A DNA stretch of 64,000 nucleotides. Source: Brachyspira hampsonii 30446 (lineage in GTDB: Bacteria > Spirochaetota > Brachyspiria > Brachyspirales > Brachyspiraceae). Location: positions 828,885 to 892,884 of the forward strand of contig NZ_JH994111.1 in NCBI RefSeq assembly GCF_000316195.1, read 5' to 3'. The position numbers and the translations under genes were made by a program. Shown in pieces: positions 43,238-52,345 of this stretch (position 1 is the first letter of the stretch; every line of letters starts with the position of its first letter). Below the pieces are notes generated by a model. It searched no databases. It saw only the letters and a program-made list of their open reading frames with translations, and had not been told where the DNA came from.

Positions 43238-43300
43238 TTTTCTAACTCTTTAAAATATTTCATTAATAGTATATCGGAATTATTTTTATATATTTAAAAA

Positions 43301-44050
43301 TTATCTTTTTGTTTCATTAGTAATAATGAATGTAGTTATATTTTCATTTGTATTGCCCACATAATCTATAGTTTCTGCTGCAGTATTAGTCTCAGTACTT
43401 ATTTGATTTTTGATATTATTAATATCTATTTTTTCATCAACTACAGTTTCAACATAAGGCATTGATATTATTTCATTTATAGTATTAGTTAAATCTTGAT
43501 TTAATTCTATATCTTTTATAGATAGTTTATTTGAATTATCTATATTAGCTTCCATAAACTGATTAACTTTAGTTCCATTGATTTCTCCGTCTCCGTATAT
43601 GAATTGTGCTTTTGTGTTTCCATTTGTGTATGATATTGAAGCAACTCCTGATACTTTAATATTAGCATTTGAAGTAGAAACTATAATAGAGTCTGGTTTA
43701 GCATTAGATGAAACTGCTATTAAAAAATCTCCTTTATTTAAATGGAGTTTTGTATTTCCTGTTTTATCATAAGATTCATCTATATTTAAAGAAGAGTTTT
43801 CTTTAACTTTGAATATATTATTACTTTCCAAATATGAAGTAAGAGATGAATTTCCTTCTGTAGAAATGTTATCTTTACTAAATAATAAATCTCCGTTTTG
43901 TGCAGGTTTTACTATAGCTTTTTGGGAAGATATTTTTACTCTTCCTTTAACATCTATAACTTTCATATATTGATTGCTTTTATAAGCTGACTGCAAAGAG
44001 AAAGCTATAGAAAGCATTAATAGTATAGAAATAATTTTTTTATTCAACAT
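43301..44050 (-). CDS. Secreted FecR-domain protein
   Basis: The 249-aa protein starts with a signal peptide (MLNKKIISILLMLSIAFSLQSA). Residues about 30-150 form a FecR-type beta domain: VIDVKGRVKISSQ, AQNGDLLFSKDNISTEGNSSL, VKENSSLNIDES and VSTSNANIKVSGVASISY. There is no membrane anchor or sigma-factor gene nearby, so it is likely a periplasmic structural or binding protein rather than an iron-signal transducer. GGAG nine bases before ATG 44050 decides the start; a longer frame opens eight codons earlier. Confidence 0.75.
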   Translation of the reverse strand: MLNKKIISILLMLSIAFSLQSAYKSNQYMKVIDVKGRVKISSQKAIVKPAQNGDLLFSKDNISTEGNSSLTSYLESNNIFKVKENSSLNIDESYDKTGNTKLHLNKGDFLIAVSSNAKPDSIIVSTSNANIKVSGVASISYTNGNTKAQFIYGDGEINGTKVNQFMEANIDNSNKLSIKDIELNQDLTNTINEIISMPYVETVVDEKIDINNIKNQISTETNTAAETIDYVGNTNENITTFIITNETKR

Positions 44051-44126
44051 AAATAAAACTCCATAAAAATACATATTTCACTATAAATATTATCGGTATT
44101 AAAAAATTTATCAATACTGTTTTTTT

Positions 44127-46703
44127 TTACTGTACATGTATTTTAACAGAAGGACTTTTTACAGTTTCTCCTTCTTCAGTTTTTGCTTCTATATAAAAAG
44201 TATAATCACCTTGTTTTAGATTCCATCTTATGTATTCTTTTTTTAAGTCATTAATATTCGCTATAGCTTCATTATTGCAAAATAGTGTAGCAGTTACAAT
44301 ATTTTTTGGTATGTATGATGATATGAATATGTTTTGATACTCTATAGGCAGAGTGGAATCTATTTTGTATACGGAGTTATCAGTAGGCTCTTTTATCGAA
44401 AGCCTTTCTTTTATATTATTTATGCCGCTGTCAGTTTTTATCTCAGATAAAGTGTTATAAGTATTGATATTATTTACATTCATTTGAACTCTGTCAGCTG
44501 AATTTAAATCAAAACTCTTTTCTTGATTTATAGTTTCCAAATTACTATTTCGATTATTATTTTTCATTCTGTTATATGCATATATATTATTAACCTTTGT
44601 CCATTCTGAAGTAGGGCGTTCTATTTGCTGCTCTCTTATCCAGCCATTATATTCATTAGGAAGATTAATAAAAACTTTTTCTGTAACAGAACCGTCAGAA
44701 TTATTTTTTATATATAAGTTATGAACATCGCATTCTTCTTTAGGAACATTTATATGTGAGAACTCTTCAACTCTTGTTTCTTTGCAGAAATCTCCTCTAA
44801 GTTTTCCGCTTATAAGACATATTTCTCTTTTTACTATAGTGTCTGGTTTATCCCATTTAGTTTCTTTCTGACTTTTATTAAGCATAGTAAATAAATCATA
44901 AAGTATAGGTACAGCACCATTTCCGCCTGTTATATTAATCATCTCACTTCCTGCAAAATCCCCAAGCCAAATACCCACTATATAATCTTTAGTATAACCT
45001 ACAGCCCATGCATCTCTTGAGCCTTTTGATGTACCTGTTTTTATTGCTATAGAAAATGGATATACTATTCCTTTATAACTTCTGAAAGAACCCATTCTTG
45101 CATTTCTGTCAGAGAGTATGCTTGTTATTAAATAGGCACTTTCTTCTGATATGACTTTTCTAGTTGTTTTTTTAGGAAGTGTTATAATTTCTCCGTTTGC
45201 TTTTTTTAATGAAGTTATTGAGTAATGATTTATAAATGTACCAGAGTTTGGAAATATTGTGTATGCAGAGGCTAAATCTATTAAACGAACTTCAGCACTT
45301 CCAAGCACCAAAGAATATCCGTAATAGTCTGGATTTTTATCTATAGAGCTTAATCCAGATTTTAAAAGTATATTCTGAAAATCTCTTATACTGTATCTTG
45401 CAAGCCATTTTACAGCTGGTATATTAAGTGAATTAGCTAATGCATCTCTTATAGTAACGGGACCTCTGTATTTATGGTCAAAGTTTTCTGGTATATAATC
45501 TCCCCCCGGGGAATTAATATAAGTTTTAATATCAGCTATAACAGAGGCAGGGGATTCTCCTTTATCAAATATATATGCATACATAAAAGGTTTTAATGTA
45601 CTTCCAGCCTGTCTTAATGCAGTTGCTCCATTCACTGCCCCATGAGTTTCTGCATCAAAATAGTCCATAGAGCCTATCATTGAAAGCACTTCTCCTGTTT
45701 TGGCATTAAGTATCACACATGAAATATTTCGTACATTAAATGTATGAAGAGACTGACTTGAATTGCTTATTACCAAAACCGCTTCTTTTTGCATATTATA
45801 GTCTAATGTAGTTCTTAATTCTGTTACTCCTGTATATTTTAACTGTTCTAATGATTCTCTAGCATACATTGTAAAATGAGGAGCTTTGAAAGTATATTTA
45901 TCTTTATCATTATAAATATTTAATTTTTCATTAATACTTTTATTATAATCTTCTTCTGTGATAAAGTTATTATTTTTCATTTCGCTTAATACATATATTC
46001 TTCTTGATTTTAATCTCTCTTCATATTTATAAGGATTAAACTTTGTACCAGACTTTATTATAGAAGCAAGCATTGCAGATTCATTATTATTTAAATCATT
46101 AACTTTTTTATGAAAGTACAAATCACTTGCAGCACCAACTCCATAGCAGTTGTTTCCAAAAAATACTCTATTTAAATATTCAGTGAGTATTTCTTTTTTT
46201 GTGAGATTTTTTTCTAGTCTTACTGCATCAAGTGCCTCATAGAACTTATTAATATATGTTCTTTCACGAGGAATTATACTTTTAGCTAGCTGCTGAGTGA
46301 TTGTACTTCCTCCAGAAACTACCTTTCCGCTCATTAAGTTTGATAAAAATGCTCTTATTATAGCTTTATAGTCTATACCGTTGTGATTAAAGAAGTTTTT
46401 ATCCTCTGCACTTACTACAGCATTAATTAAATTTGTTGATAAATCTTTGTATTTAACCTCTTCAAAAAATCCGCCATGCTTTGGAAATATAGTTGATATT
46501 AGTATTGAGTTTCTGTCATATATTTTTAAAGCTCTCTCTTCGTTTATGGATAATTCGTCTTTTGAAAATGGTTTGTTTATATATTCTTTGCAATATTTAT
46601 AAAAATAATAGCCTTTTGGTATGAATATAATTGAAATTACTATTATAGATAATAACAATGCATATATTATAGTTAAAGCCGTTTTTCTTATAATTTTTTC
46701 CAT
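44127..46703 (-). CDS. pbpC: Penicillin-binding protein 1C
   Basis: The 858-aa bifunctional peptidoglycan synthase has an N-terminal membrane anchor (10-32), a GT51 transglycosylase domain with the catalytic Glu in SAEDKNFFNHNGID (Glu100) and GGSTITQQLAK, and a transpeptidase domain with STLK (Ser368), SLN (425-427) and KTG (555-557). The C-terminal part (about 770-858) is a BiPBP_C-type beta domain (TVKSPSVKIHVQ at the end). It polymerises and cross-links murein in the periplasm. Domain order and length fit PBP1C. It has no alpha-2-macroglobulin partner gene here. Confidence 0.92.
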   Translation of the reverse strand: MEKIIRKTALTIIYALLLSIIVISIIFIPKGYYFYKYCKEYINKPFSKDELSINEERALKIYDRNSILISTIFPKHGGFFEEVKYKDLSTNLINAVVSAEDKNFFNHNGIDYKAIIRAFLSNLMSGKVVSGGSTITQQLAKSIIPRERTYINKFYEALDAVRLEKNLTKKEILTEYLNRVFFGNNCYGVGAASDLYFHKKVNDLNNNESAMLASIIKSGTKFNPYKYEERLKSRRIYVLSEMKNNNFITEEDYNKSINEKLNIYNDKDKYTFKAPHFTMYARESLEQLKYTGVTELRTTLDYNMQKEAVLVISNSSQSLHTFNVRNISCVILNAKTGEVLSMIGSMDYFDAETHGAVNGATALRQAGSTLKPFMYAYIFDKGESPASVIADIKTYINSPGGDYIPENFDHKYRGPVTIRDALANSLNIPAVKWLARYSIRDFQNILLKSGLSSIDKNPDYYGYSLVLGSAEVRLIDLASAYTIFPNSGTFINHYSITSLKKANGEIITLPKKTTRKVISEESAYLITSILSDRNARMGSFRSYKGIVYPFSIAIKTGTSKGSRDAWAVGYTKDYIVGIWLGDFAGSEMINITGGNGAVPILYDLFTMLNKSQKETKWDKPDTIVKREICLISGKLRGDFCKETRVEEFSHINVPKEECDVHNLYIKNNSDGSVTEKVFINLPNEYNGWIREQQIERPTSEWTKVNNIYAYNRMKNNNRNSNLETINQEKSFDLNSADRVQMNVNNINTYNTLSEIKTDSGINNIKERLSIKEPTDNSVYKIDSTLPIEYQNIFISSYIPKNIVTATLFCNNEAIANINDLKKEYIRWNLKQGDYTFYIEAKTEEGETVKSPSVKIHVQ

Positions 46704-46920
46704 AGTAAAATTATTCTATAATAAAAAAATAATTAGTCAAATTATATTAAATATATTGATTTATATATTTTTCATATTTTTGTGTATAAAACTATGTGTG
46801 TATGACAATGTTTTAATACATAATTAAAAATATGATAAAAAATATATATGTTTAACTTAAAATAAAATTATATATAGACTTTTTATTTATTAAAAAATAT
46901 TAAAAAATTATATTATTTTC

Positions 46921-46948
46921 TTGACTGTTATTTTATTCATTGTATTAT
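46921..46948 (+). promoter_or_regulatory. Promoter of the rnc-rpe pair
   Basis: TTGACT (46921-46926), 16-base spacer, TATTAT (46943-46948), about 24 bases before the ATG at 46972. Confidence 0.6.
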
Positions 46949-46971
46949 AAATACAATACTGTTAGGCAGAT

Positions 46972-47733
46972 ATGGTTATGAATATAGATAAAATCTTAAA
47001 TAATTGTCAATCGGCTATAAATTATGAGTTTAGAAATAAAGCTTATCTGTTAGAGGCTATAACTCATAGAACTTATGCTAATGAATCTAAAAAGAAAATG
47101 AAATATAATCAGAGATTGGAGTTTTTAGGAGACTCTGTGCTTTCTCTTGTTATATCAGATTATCTATTTAAAAAATACAACAGCAGTAAAGAGGGATTAT
47201 TATCTAAAGTTAAATCTTCTTTAGTATCTCAAAAGAGTTTGGCTGATATTTCAAAAGAGCTTAAACTTGGAGATTTTCTGCTTTTGGGACATGGCGAAGA
47301 AGCTTCAGGTGGTAGGTATAGAGACAATATGCTTGAGGATTTATTTGAGGCCATAGTCGGAGCAATATATTTGGATTCTGGCATTACAAGTGCGTACAAA
47401 TTTGTTATGCGTTCTTATAAAGAAAGACTTAGTAATTTGGATATTGAAAACTTTGACAAAGATTATAAAACTATATTTCAAGAACTTATACAGAAAAAAC
47501 ATAAAACTAGTCCTATATATAAATCTTGTGAATTCCATGATGAAAATAATAATGATATGTTTAAAGCTGAAGTTTATGTTAATGATAAAACATTTGCTTT
47601 AGGTATAGGTAAAAGCAAGAAAGAAGCAGAAACTAATGCTGCAAAAAAAGCATTGGATAAAATAGAGTATGTAAGAAGTGCTATAAAAAGAAATAGGCAA
47701 AATAAAAATTATCAATTAACTAATAATAAATAA
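46972..47733 (+). CDS. rnc: Ribonuclease III
   Basis: The 253-aa double-strand-specific RNase has the endonuclease signature RLEFLGDSVLSLVISDYLF (about 45-63), LLGHGEEASGG and LEDLFEAIVGAIYLDSG, with the acidic Mg-binding residues. A C-terminal double-stranded RNA-binding domain (about 160-230, FQELIQKKHKTSP, KSKKEAETNAAKKALDKI) follows. It processes rRNA and structured mRNAs. Two in-frame ATGs (46972 and 46978) are possible; AGG at 46964 suits the first only tightly. The rpe gene follows after 10 bases. Confidence 0.95.
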   Translation: MVMNIDKILNNCQSAINYEFRNKAYLLEAITHRTYANESKKKMKYNQRLEFLGDSVLSLVISDYLFKKYNSSKEGLLSKVKSSLVSQKSLADISKELKLGDFLLLGHGEEASGGRYRDNMLEDLFEAIVGAIYLDSGITSAYKFVMRSYKERLSNLDIENFDKDYKTIFQELIQKKHKTSPIYKSCEFHDENNNDMFKAEVYVNDKTFALGIGKSKKEAETNAAKKALDKIEYVRSAIKRNRQNKNYQLTNNK

Positions 47734-47743
47734 AGGAAAAATT

Positions 47744-48397
47744 ATGAATAGAGTTATGGTAGCTCCCTCAATACTTACAGCATCTTTCTCAAATTTAGAA
47801 AATACTATAAAAGAACTTGAAGAGGCAGGAAGCGATTATCTTCATTTGGATATAATGGACGGAGTATTTGTTCCGCAGATTACATTTGGTGCTAAAGTTG
47901 TTTCGGATATAAAAAAGGTAAGTAAAATACCTCTTGATGCTCATCTTATGATAGTAAATCCAGAAAAGCATATTGATGATTTTGCTAAGGCTGGTGCCGA
48001 TATTATAAGCGTTCATTTTGAGGGTAATATTCATATACATAGATTAATTTATCAAATAAAAGCACATAATATTAAAGCGGGTATTGTGCTTAATCCGCAT
48101 ACTAGAGCTGATGTTATAGAGCCTATTATTGATGATATTGATTATGTACTTATTATGAGTGTTAATCCGGGATTCGGCGGACAAAAGTTTATCGAATCAT
48201 CATTAAAAAAGATAGAAGAAGCTAAAAAAATGATTGGTAATAGAGATATAATTCTTGCAGTAGACGGCGGAGTTAATCTTAATACTTGTAATAGTGTAAT
48301 TGATGCAGGTGCTGATTTCCTTGTTGCTGGAAGTGCTATAATTGACAGCGATAATAAAAAAGATACTATTAAAAAACTTAGAGGAAATAAATTTTAA
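47744..48397 (+). CDS. rpe: Ribulose-phosphate 3-epimerase
   Basis: The 217-aa TIM-barrel enzyme interconverts ribulose 5-phosphate and xylulose 5-phosphate. Signatures are APSILTASFSNLE, DYLHLDIMDGVFVPQITFG, AHLMIVNPEKHI, MSVNPGFGGQKF and VDGGVNLNT. AAGGA lies before the ATG. It is cotranscribed with rnc. Confidence 0.96.
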   Translation: MNRVMVAPSILTASFSNLENTIKELEEAGSDYLHLDIMDGVFVPQITFGAKVVSDIKKVSKIPLDAHLMIVNPEKHIDDFAKAGADIISVHFEGNIHIHRLIYQIKAHNIKAGIVLNPHTRADVIEPIIDDIDYVLIMSVNPGFGGQKFIESSLKKIEEAKKMIGNRDIILAVDGGVNLNTCNSVIDAGADFLVAGSAIIDSDNKKDTIKKLRGNKF

Positions 48398-48761
48398 AAA
48401 TATAAAAATGCTATAAACATAAAGATATAAATATCTGAAATATACTGTTTGAAATATATAGAATAAGAAAAGCATAGTTTATAAATATAGTTTTCTTGGT
48501 CTGTCATTATGTATTTTTTATATATTTTTCTTAATTTATCAAAAAGAAAAAATATTTTTTCAACGCAATAACACTTTGACAATCAATTACTTTATGAAAA
48601 TTCTCTTTAATAAAATATTAACATAATTATTTTTTATTGAAACAGGTCTAATATACGAATAAATGTAAGATTTAATTTTTTGAAATATTTAAAAAGTATG
48701 TATTGAAAATATTTTTATTAAATTCTATTATTGCATGCAAAAAATTATCTTGGATATATTT
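48398..48761. other. Intergenic region with a solo element end
   Basis: The only recognisable item is TTGAAACAGGTCT (48637-48649), matching the right terminal repeat of the ~300-bp family. The rest is AT-rich with no convincing ORF or terminator. Confidence 0.5.
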
Positions 48762-49619
48762 ATGTCAAACAATAATAATAAATCTATTTTACTAGCTTCA
48801 GCTGCATATATAATGTGGGGGCTTCTTCCTCTTTATTGGAAATCTGTTCAGAATTTTGATTCTGCTTTTGTTTTAGGAATTAGAGTTATAACTACTTTTG
48901 TATTTACTTTGATAATTATTATATATAAAAAAGCAAATTTATACAGAGGTGCTAAGCCTTTAATATCTATAATAATAGCGGGCATTTTTTTAGGGTTAAA
49001 TTGGTATTTATATATTTATACTGTTAATTCTGGGCATGTTCTTGAAGCGGGGCTTGCTTATTATATAGCACCTATTTTAAGTATATTAATCGGTATTATA
49101 GTTTTTAGAGAGAAAAAAACAGCATTAGAATATTCGGCAATTATTTTAATGTTTATTGGTATGATATATCAAACAATCACTCTTGGAAAACCGCCTGTAA
49201 TGGCTTTTTTTATAGGGCTTACTTTTTCAATATATGGTTTATTCAAAAAGATAACTATATATTCAGGTTGGGAGAGTTTATTTTTGGAAACGGCTGCGAT
49301 AATCATACCGTCTATAATTTTAAGTAAAATATATTTCCCGGCATCTTCTCAGCCTATTCATACTTGGATTGCTTTAATGTTTGCAGGGATTGCTACGGGA
49401 ATACCTTTATATTTATATGCTAAGGCAGCAAAGAATCTTCAAGTTTCTACTTTAGGTTTTCTTCAGTTTTTTGTACCTTTATTTGCTACTTTGCTTGCAA
49501 TTTTTGTTTATAAAGAAGAAGTTAATTTGAATAGGGCTATTACTTTAGCTATAATAATATTGGCAGCTGTTCTTTATGCTTTGTCCATATTTAAAAATTC
49601 TGCTAATAAAAATAATTAA
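48762..49619 (+). CDS. rarD: RarD-type EamA family transporter
   Basis: The 285-aa protein has about ten membrane segments in two EamA repeats. The N-terminal AYIMWGLLPLYWKSVQNF and ANLYRG regions, GHVLEAGLAYYIAPIL, and STLGFLQFFVPLFATLLAIFVYKE are typical of RarD. The substrate of the subfamily is not known. An ATG nine codons earlier (48735) lacks a ribosome binding site, while TGGAT lies before the ATG at 48762, so the latter is preferred. Confidence 0.87.
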   Translation: MSNNNNKSILLASAAYIMWGLLPLYWKSVQNFDSAFVLGIRVITTFVFTLIIIIYKKANLYRGAKPLISIIIAGIFLGLNWYLYIYTVNSGHVLEAGLAYYIAPILSILIGIIVFREKKTALEYSAIILMFIGMIYQTITLGKPPVMAFFIGLTFSIYGLFKKITIYSGWESLFLETAAIIIPSIILSKIYFPASSQPIHTWIALMFAGIATGIPLYLYAKAAKNLQVSTLGFLQFFVPLFATLLAIFVYKEEVNLNRAITLAIIILAAVLYALSIFKNSANKNN

Positions 49620-49682
49620 ATATTATAATTATTTCAAAACTGCTTTATGAAATTATAATTTTATATTTTATTGTTATTGATA

Positions 49683-49760
49683 CGCACGGTAAATAGATTT
49701 TTATTTTAATATAGTTAATTATTCAGTTTAAATTATTAACTAGTTTTTATTATTCGTGCG
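49683..49760. repeat. 79-bp inverted-repeat element, copy B
   Basis: The left end CGCACGGTAAATA (from 49683) and the right end TATTCGTGCG (to 49760) are inverted copies. The middle contains TAGTTAATTATTCAG and AATTATTAACTAG, the same core as copies A and C. It lies between two convergent genes. Confidence 0.8.
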
Positions 49761-49866
49761 GTTGATATTCTAAAAATTTAAATAACACTTGGGTGGGTGT
49801 GCTTTTTTGTTTAAAGTATTTAAGAAAAATAAAGTTAAAATATTAAAATAAATTAATAAGACTATA

Positions 49867-49914
49867 GGGTGGGATTTAGAATAAAATTAAAAAAACTATT
49901 TAGAATTCCCACCC
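49867..49914. repeat. GGGTGGGA/TCCCACCC hairpin
   Basis: GGGTGGGA (49867-49874) and TCCCACCC (49907-49914) are exact complements, separated by 32 AT-rich bases and followed by AATTTTTCTT. A GGGTGGG motif also occurs at about 49791. It may terminate one of the convergent genes or be a relic of a repeat. Confidence 0.5.
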
Positions 49915-49968
49915 CAATTTTTCTTAGCAACAATAATAGGTAATATTTTTAATTAAACAATATGCTGA

Positions 49969-50715
49969 TTATTTTTCTATTCTTTTTCTGAAATATCTTG
50001 ATAAATCTACAGGTGTTTCTTCAAGCCAAGATGACATAATGCATTCATATTTACCTTTACTTTTACTTAATTTGTAAATTTGATATTCCACTCTTTCATT
50101 GCTTCCGCCTACTATCTCTCTCGATTCTACAAGCATTTCATATATTCCGTCTCCATCAATATCTTCAAAGATATTATCCATTTGAGTAATAACAGAGCTT
50201 TTCATAGAATTAATTTCTTTATAAAAAACTACATCTGCAATGAATTTTATACTAGCACCATCTATCCTAAACATATACATATATATGTCTCTATCCTGTC
50301 CGTCATCATTTATGATATAGTATTTTATTATTCCAATTTCATTTTTTTTATCATAAAAATTTTCTAAATCTATAGCGGCATTTTTTCCTATTCTATCTGT
50401 CTTATAAGAAAATTCTTCATTATCTTTATTGTATATAGATATTTTATCTCCCTGAGCAGAAGACATTAATGCTATAAATTCATTACCTTCTTTAGGAAGA
50501 ACATCAGCAATAACTATGGAATATACTTCATATCCTTTAGCTTGAAGTTCGGATTTTAATTTTTCAGCCTGACTATATTCAGCATTATTTATATTATCGC
50601 TTTTATAATAAACAATTTCTCCATTGTTTGAAAGATTAAATAAACTCTGCACATCAATAGAGTAAAGCGGCATAGTTAATATTAGTAAAGTTATAATTGA
50701 TAATATTTTTTTCAT
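49969..50715 (-). CDS. Secreted hypothetical protein with acidic DxDGDG loop
   Basis: The 248-aa protein has a signal peptide (MKKILSIITLLILTMPLYS). The mature part is mixed alpha/beta. FEDIDGDGIYEMLVESRE (about 190-207) looks like the calcium-binding loop of FG-GAP/EF-hand-like repeats, and NDDGQDRDIYMYMF is a second acidic turn. No family is certain. It follows the next gene upstream on the same strand by 17 bases, so the two are an operon of exported proteins. Confidence 0.7.
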   Translation of the reverse strand: MKKILSIITLLILTMPLYSIDVQSLFNLSNNGEIVYYKSDNINNAEYSQAEKLKSELQAKGYEVYSIVIADVLPKEGNEFIALMSSAQGDKISIYNKDNEEFSYKTDRIGKNAAIDLENFYDKKNEIGIIKYYIINDDGQDRDIYMYMFRIDGASIKFIADVVFYKEINSMKSSVITQMDNIFEDIDGDGIYEMLVESREIVGGSNERVEYQIYKLSKSKGKYECIMSSWLEETPVDLSRYFRKRIEK

Positions 50716-50732
50716 AATTTTCTATCCATTTA

Positions 50733-51392
50733 TTATTTATAAGTTTTTATATCAACAAATTCTATTTCAGAATTAACTTTTCCGTCAGAGCTTTTATATT
50801 TAATTGTCTTAGGCAAAGTGTATTCCTCTATTTCCTGATACGAAATATTTACATCATATATTCTAGAGTTTTTATTATAATATTCGGCTCTTTCTATTAT
50901 ATAATTTTCTTTGTTTACTGTGTAAGCTACACTATAGTTCTCATTTTCTCCTTTTGCTCTCAATGTTATCTTGTATTCATCTTTTTTATCTTCTATATTT
51001 TCAAAAGTAAATTTTTTGGATATAGAACTATAATTATTATCATTTCCAACTAAAGTATAAAATCCAATAGTTTCCAAAGCTCCCTCAAATACAGAAAACA
51101 TGTTTCTATAAAAACTATCCACATTTTCAAGTATTATTGTAGGCTTATATCCTTTCTCAAAAGTAAATCTTAATTTTATATCATCTTTAGTTTTTACATA
51201 ACTTTTTGCAGGAATAGTATCTATTTGTCTTTGTACTATTTTACCATCTATATATGCCTCAAATTTTCTAGGGTACATTTCTGAATATTTTTCCTTTATC
51301 TTTTCGTATATATCCTGAAAATTTAGCTCTTGTGAATAGGTGTAGCTATATGCACTGCATATTATAATCATTATTAATATTATTTTTTTCAT
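50733..51392 (-). CDS. Secreted hypothetical protein, LolA-like fold possible
   Basis: The 219-aa protein has a signal peptide (MKKIILIMIIICSAYSYTYS). The mature domain alternates beta strands (SYVKTKDDIKLRFTF, YKITLRAKGENENYSVAYTV, RIYDVNISYQEIEEYTLPKTIKY), a pattern seen in LolA/outer-membrane lipoprotein-sorting type proteins. That assignment is a weak inference. The closest neighbour downstream is another exported protein. Confidence 0.65.
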   Translation of the reverse strand: MKKIILIMIIICSAYSYTYSQELNFQDIYEKIKEKYSEMYPRKFEAYIDGKIVQRQIDTIPAKSYVKTKDDIKLRFTFEKGYKPTIILENVDSFYRNMFSVFEGALETIGFYTLVGNDNNYSSISKKFTFENIEDKKDEYKITLRAKGENENYSVAYTVNKENYIIERAEYYNKNSRIYDVNISYQEIEEYTLPKTIKYKSSDGKVNSEIEFVDIKTYK

Positions 51393-51530
51393 ACTTTTAC
51401 TATTCTCGTAATATTTTTAATTAGCAGTAATAAAAAATAATTTTATTTTTTTCATAAAAATTGAAATTTTCCTATTAATATTACCAAGATTATCTTATAT
51501 TTATATTAACACTATTAATACATTATAATC

Positions 51531-51559
51531 TTGACTTTAATTTTAAAGTTTGTTATACT
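51531..51559 (+). promoter_or_regulatory. Promoter of the 51595-54904 operon
   Basis: TTGACT (51531-51536), 17-base spacer, TATACT (51554-51559); the start would be near 51566, about 29 bases before the ATG. Confidence 0.75.
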
Positions 51560-51594
51560 CTTATTATAAAAAATATAATTTATGGTAAGTATTT

Positions 51595-51900
51595 ATGAGC
51601 GAAGAACAAAACGAACAATTGTCAGAAACAGGTATATATTGTGCCAATTGCCGATATTGTGTTTTATTCAGAAAAGTAAGCGGTATAGATGGTAATCAAT
51701 ATTTGCTAAGAGTAAAATGTGCCCAAGAGCAATGGCGTAAAAAACTTGGCGAAGAAAAAATGTATAAGTATTTTACAGTAGCAAGACGAACTGTAGAAAA
51801 ATGCGATGACTATAAGGAAATGGGTGATTTGAGAAGTTTCCTTAAGACTTTGCGTAAAAGTTTGCCTGTACGAGATGAAGTATATACTATAAAGAAATAA
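51595..51900 (+). CDS. Conserved Cys-rich small protein, 101 aa
   Basis: The protein carries YCANCRYCVLF (Cys15, Cys18, Cys21 approximately), VKCAQEQW and VEKCDDYKEM, giving five Cys in a metal-binding arrangement. It is basic in its C-terminal half and has no membrane segment. Such short zinc-ribbon-like proteins occur in spirochaetes, but I do not know a function. It begins an operon with a TPR lipoprotein, a membrane TPR protein and rsmA. Confidence 0.72.
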   Translation: MSEEQNEQLSETGIYCANCRYCVLFRKVSGIDGNQYLLRVKCAQEQWRKKLGEEKMYKYFTVARRTVEKCDDYKEMGDLRSFLKTLRKSLPVRDEVYTIKK

Positions 51901-51910
51901 TGGATTTTTA

Positions 51911-52345
51911 GTGAAAAAAGATTTTATTTTTTTAGCGGCGGTTGTTTTTTTATTGATTTCATGTGCTTCAGCTGTTAAAATTTCTGTAGAGGAAGAACAG
52001 TATCCTAAAATAATAGCTGAAAAAGGGTATACTGAATTCGGTAATAAAAATTATAAAACTGCTATAGCCTATTATCAGTACATAATAGATAATTTTGATA
52101 GAGAAAATTATGCTAAAGATGTCGCTTGGGCTTATTATGAAATAGGTTTTTGCTATTACTATCAGAAAAAGTATGAGGAAGCTTTAGAATATTTTGATAT
52201 AGTTTTGAATAATTTTACGGTTTTATCGCCTAAAATTTTAGCTCAAAAGGTTATTCAGGATATTTATGAAGAAAAACCTAAATTAAAACCTCAGGAAATT
52301 ATAGAAGAGGAAATAGAAGTTATTGAAGAAAATATAGACTCATGA
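51911..52345 (+). CDS. TPR lipoprotein, 144 aa
   Basis: The start is GTG at 51911, ten bases after the previous stop, with TGGA as a weak ribosome binding site. A lipoprotein signal (FLLISC) precedes about two tetratricopeptide repeats (YPKIIAEKGYTEFGNKNYKTAIAYYQYII, AWAYYEIGFCYYYQKKYEEALEYFDIVL) and an acidic tail (EEEIEVIEENIDS). It resembles BamD/YbgF-type periplasmic scaffold proteins in design. Its stop overlaps the next start (ATGA). Confidence 0.82.
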   Translation: MKKDFIFLAAVVFLLISCASAVKISVEEEQYPKIIAEKGYTEFGNKNYKTAIAYYQYIIDNFDRENYAKDVAWAYYEIGFCYYYQKKYEEALEYFDIVLNNFTVLSPKILAQKVIQDIYEEKPKLKPQEIIEEEIEVIEENIDS

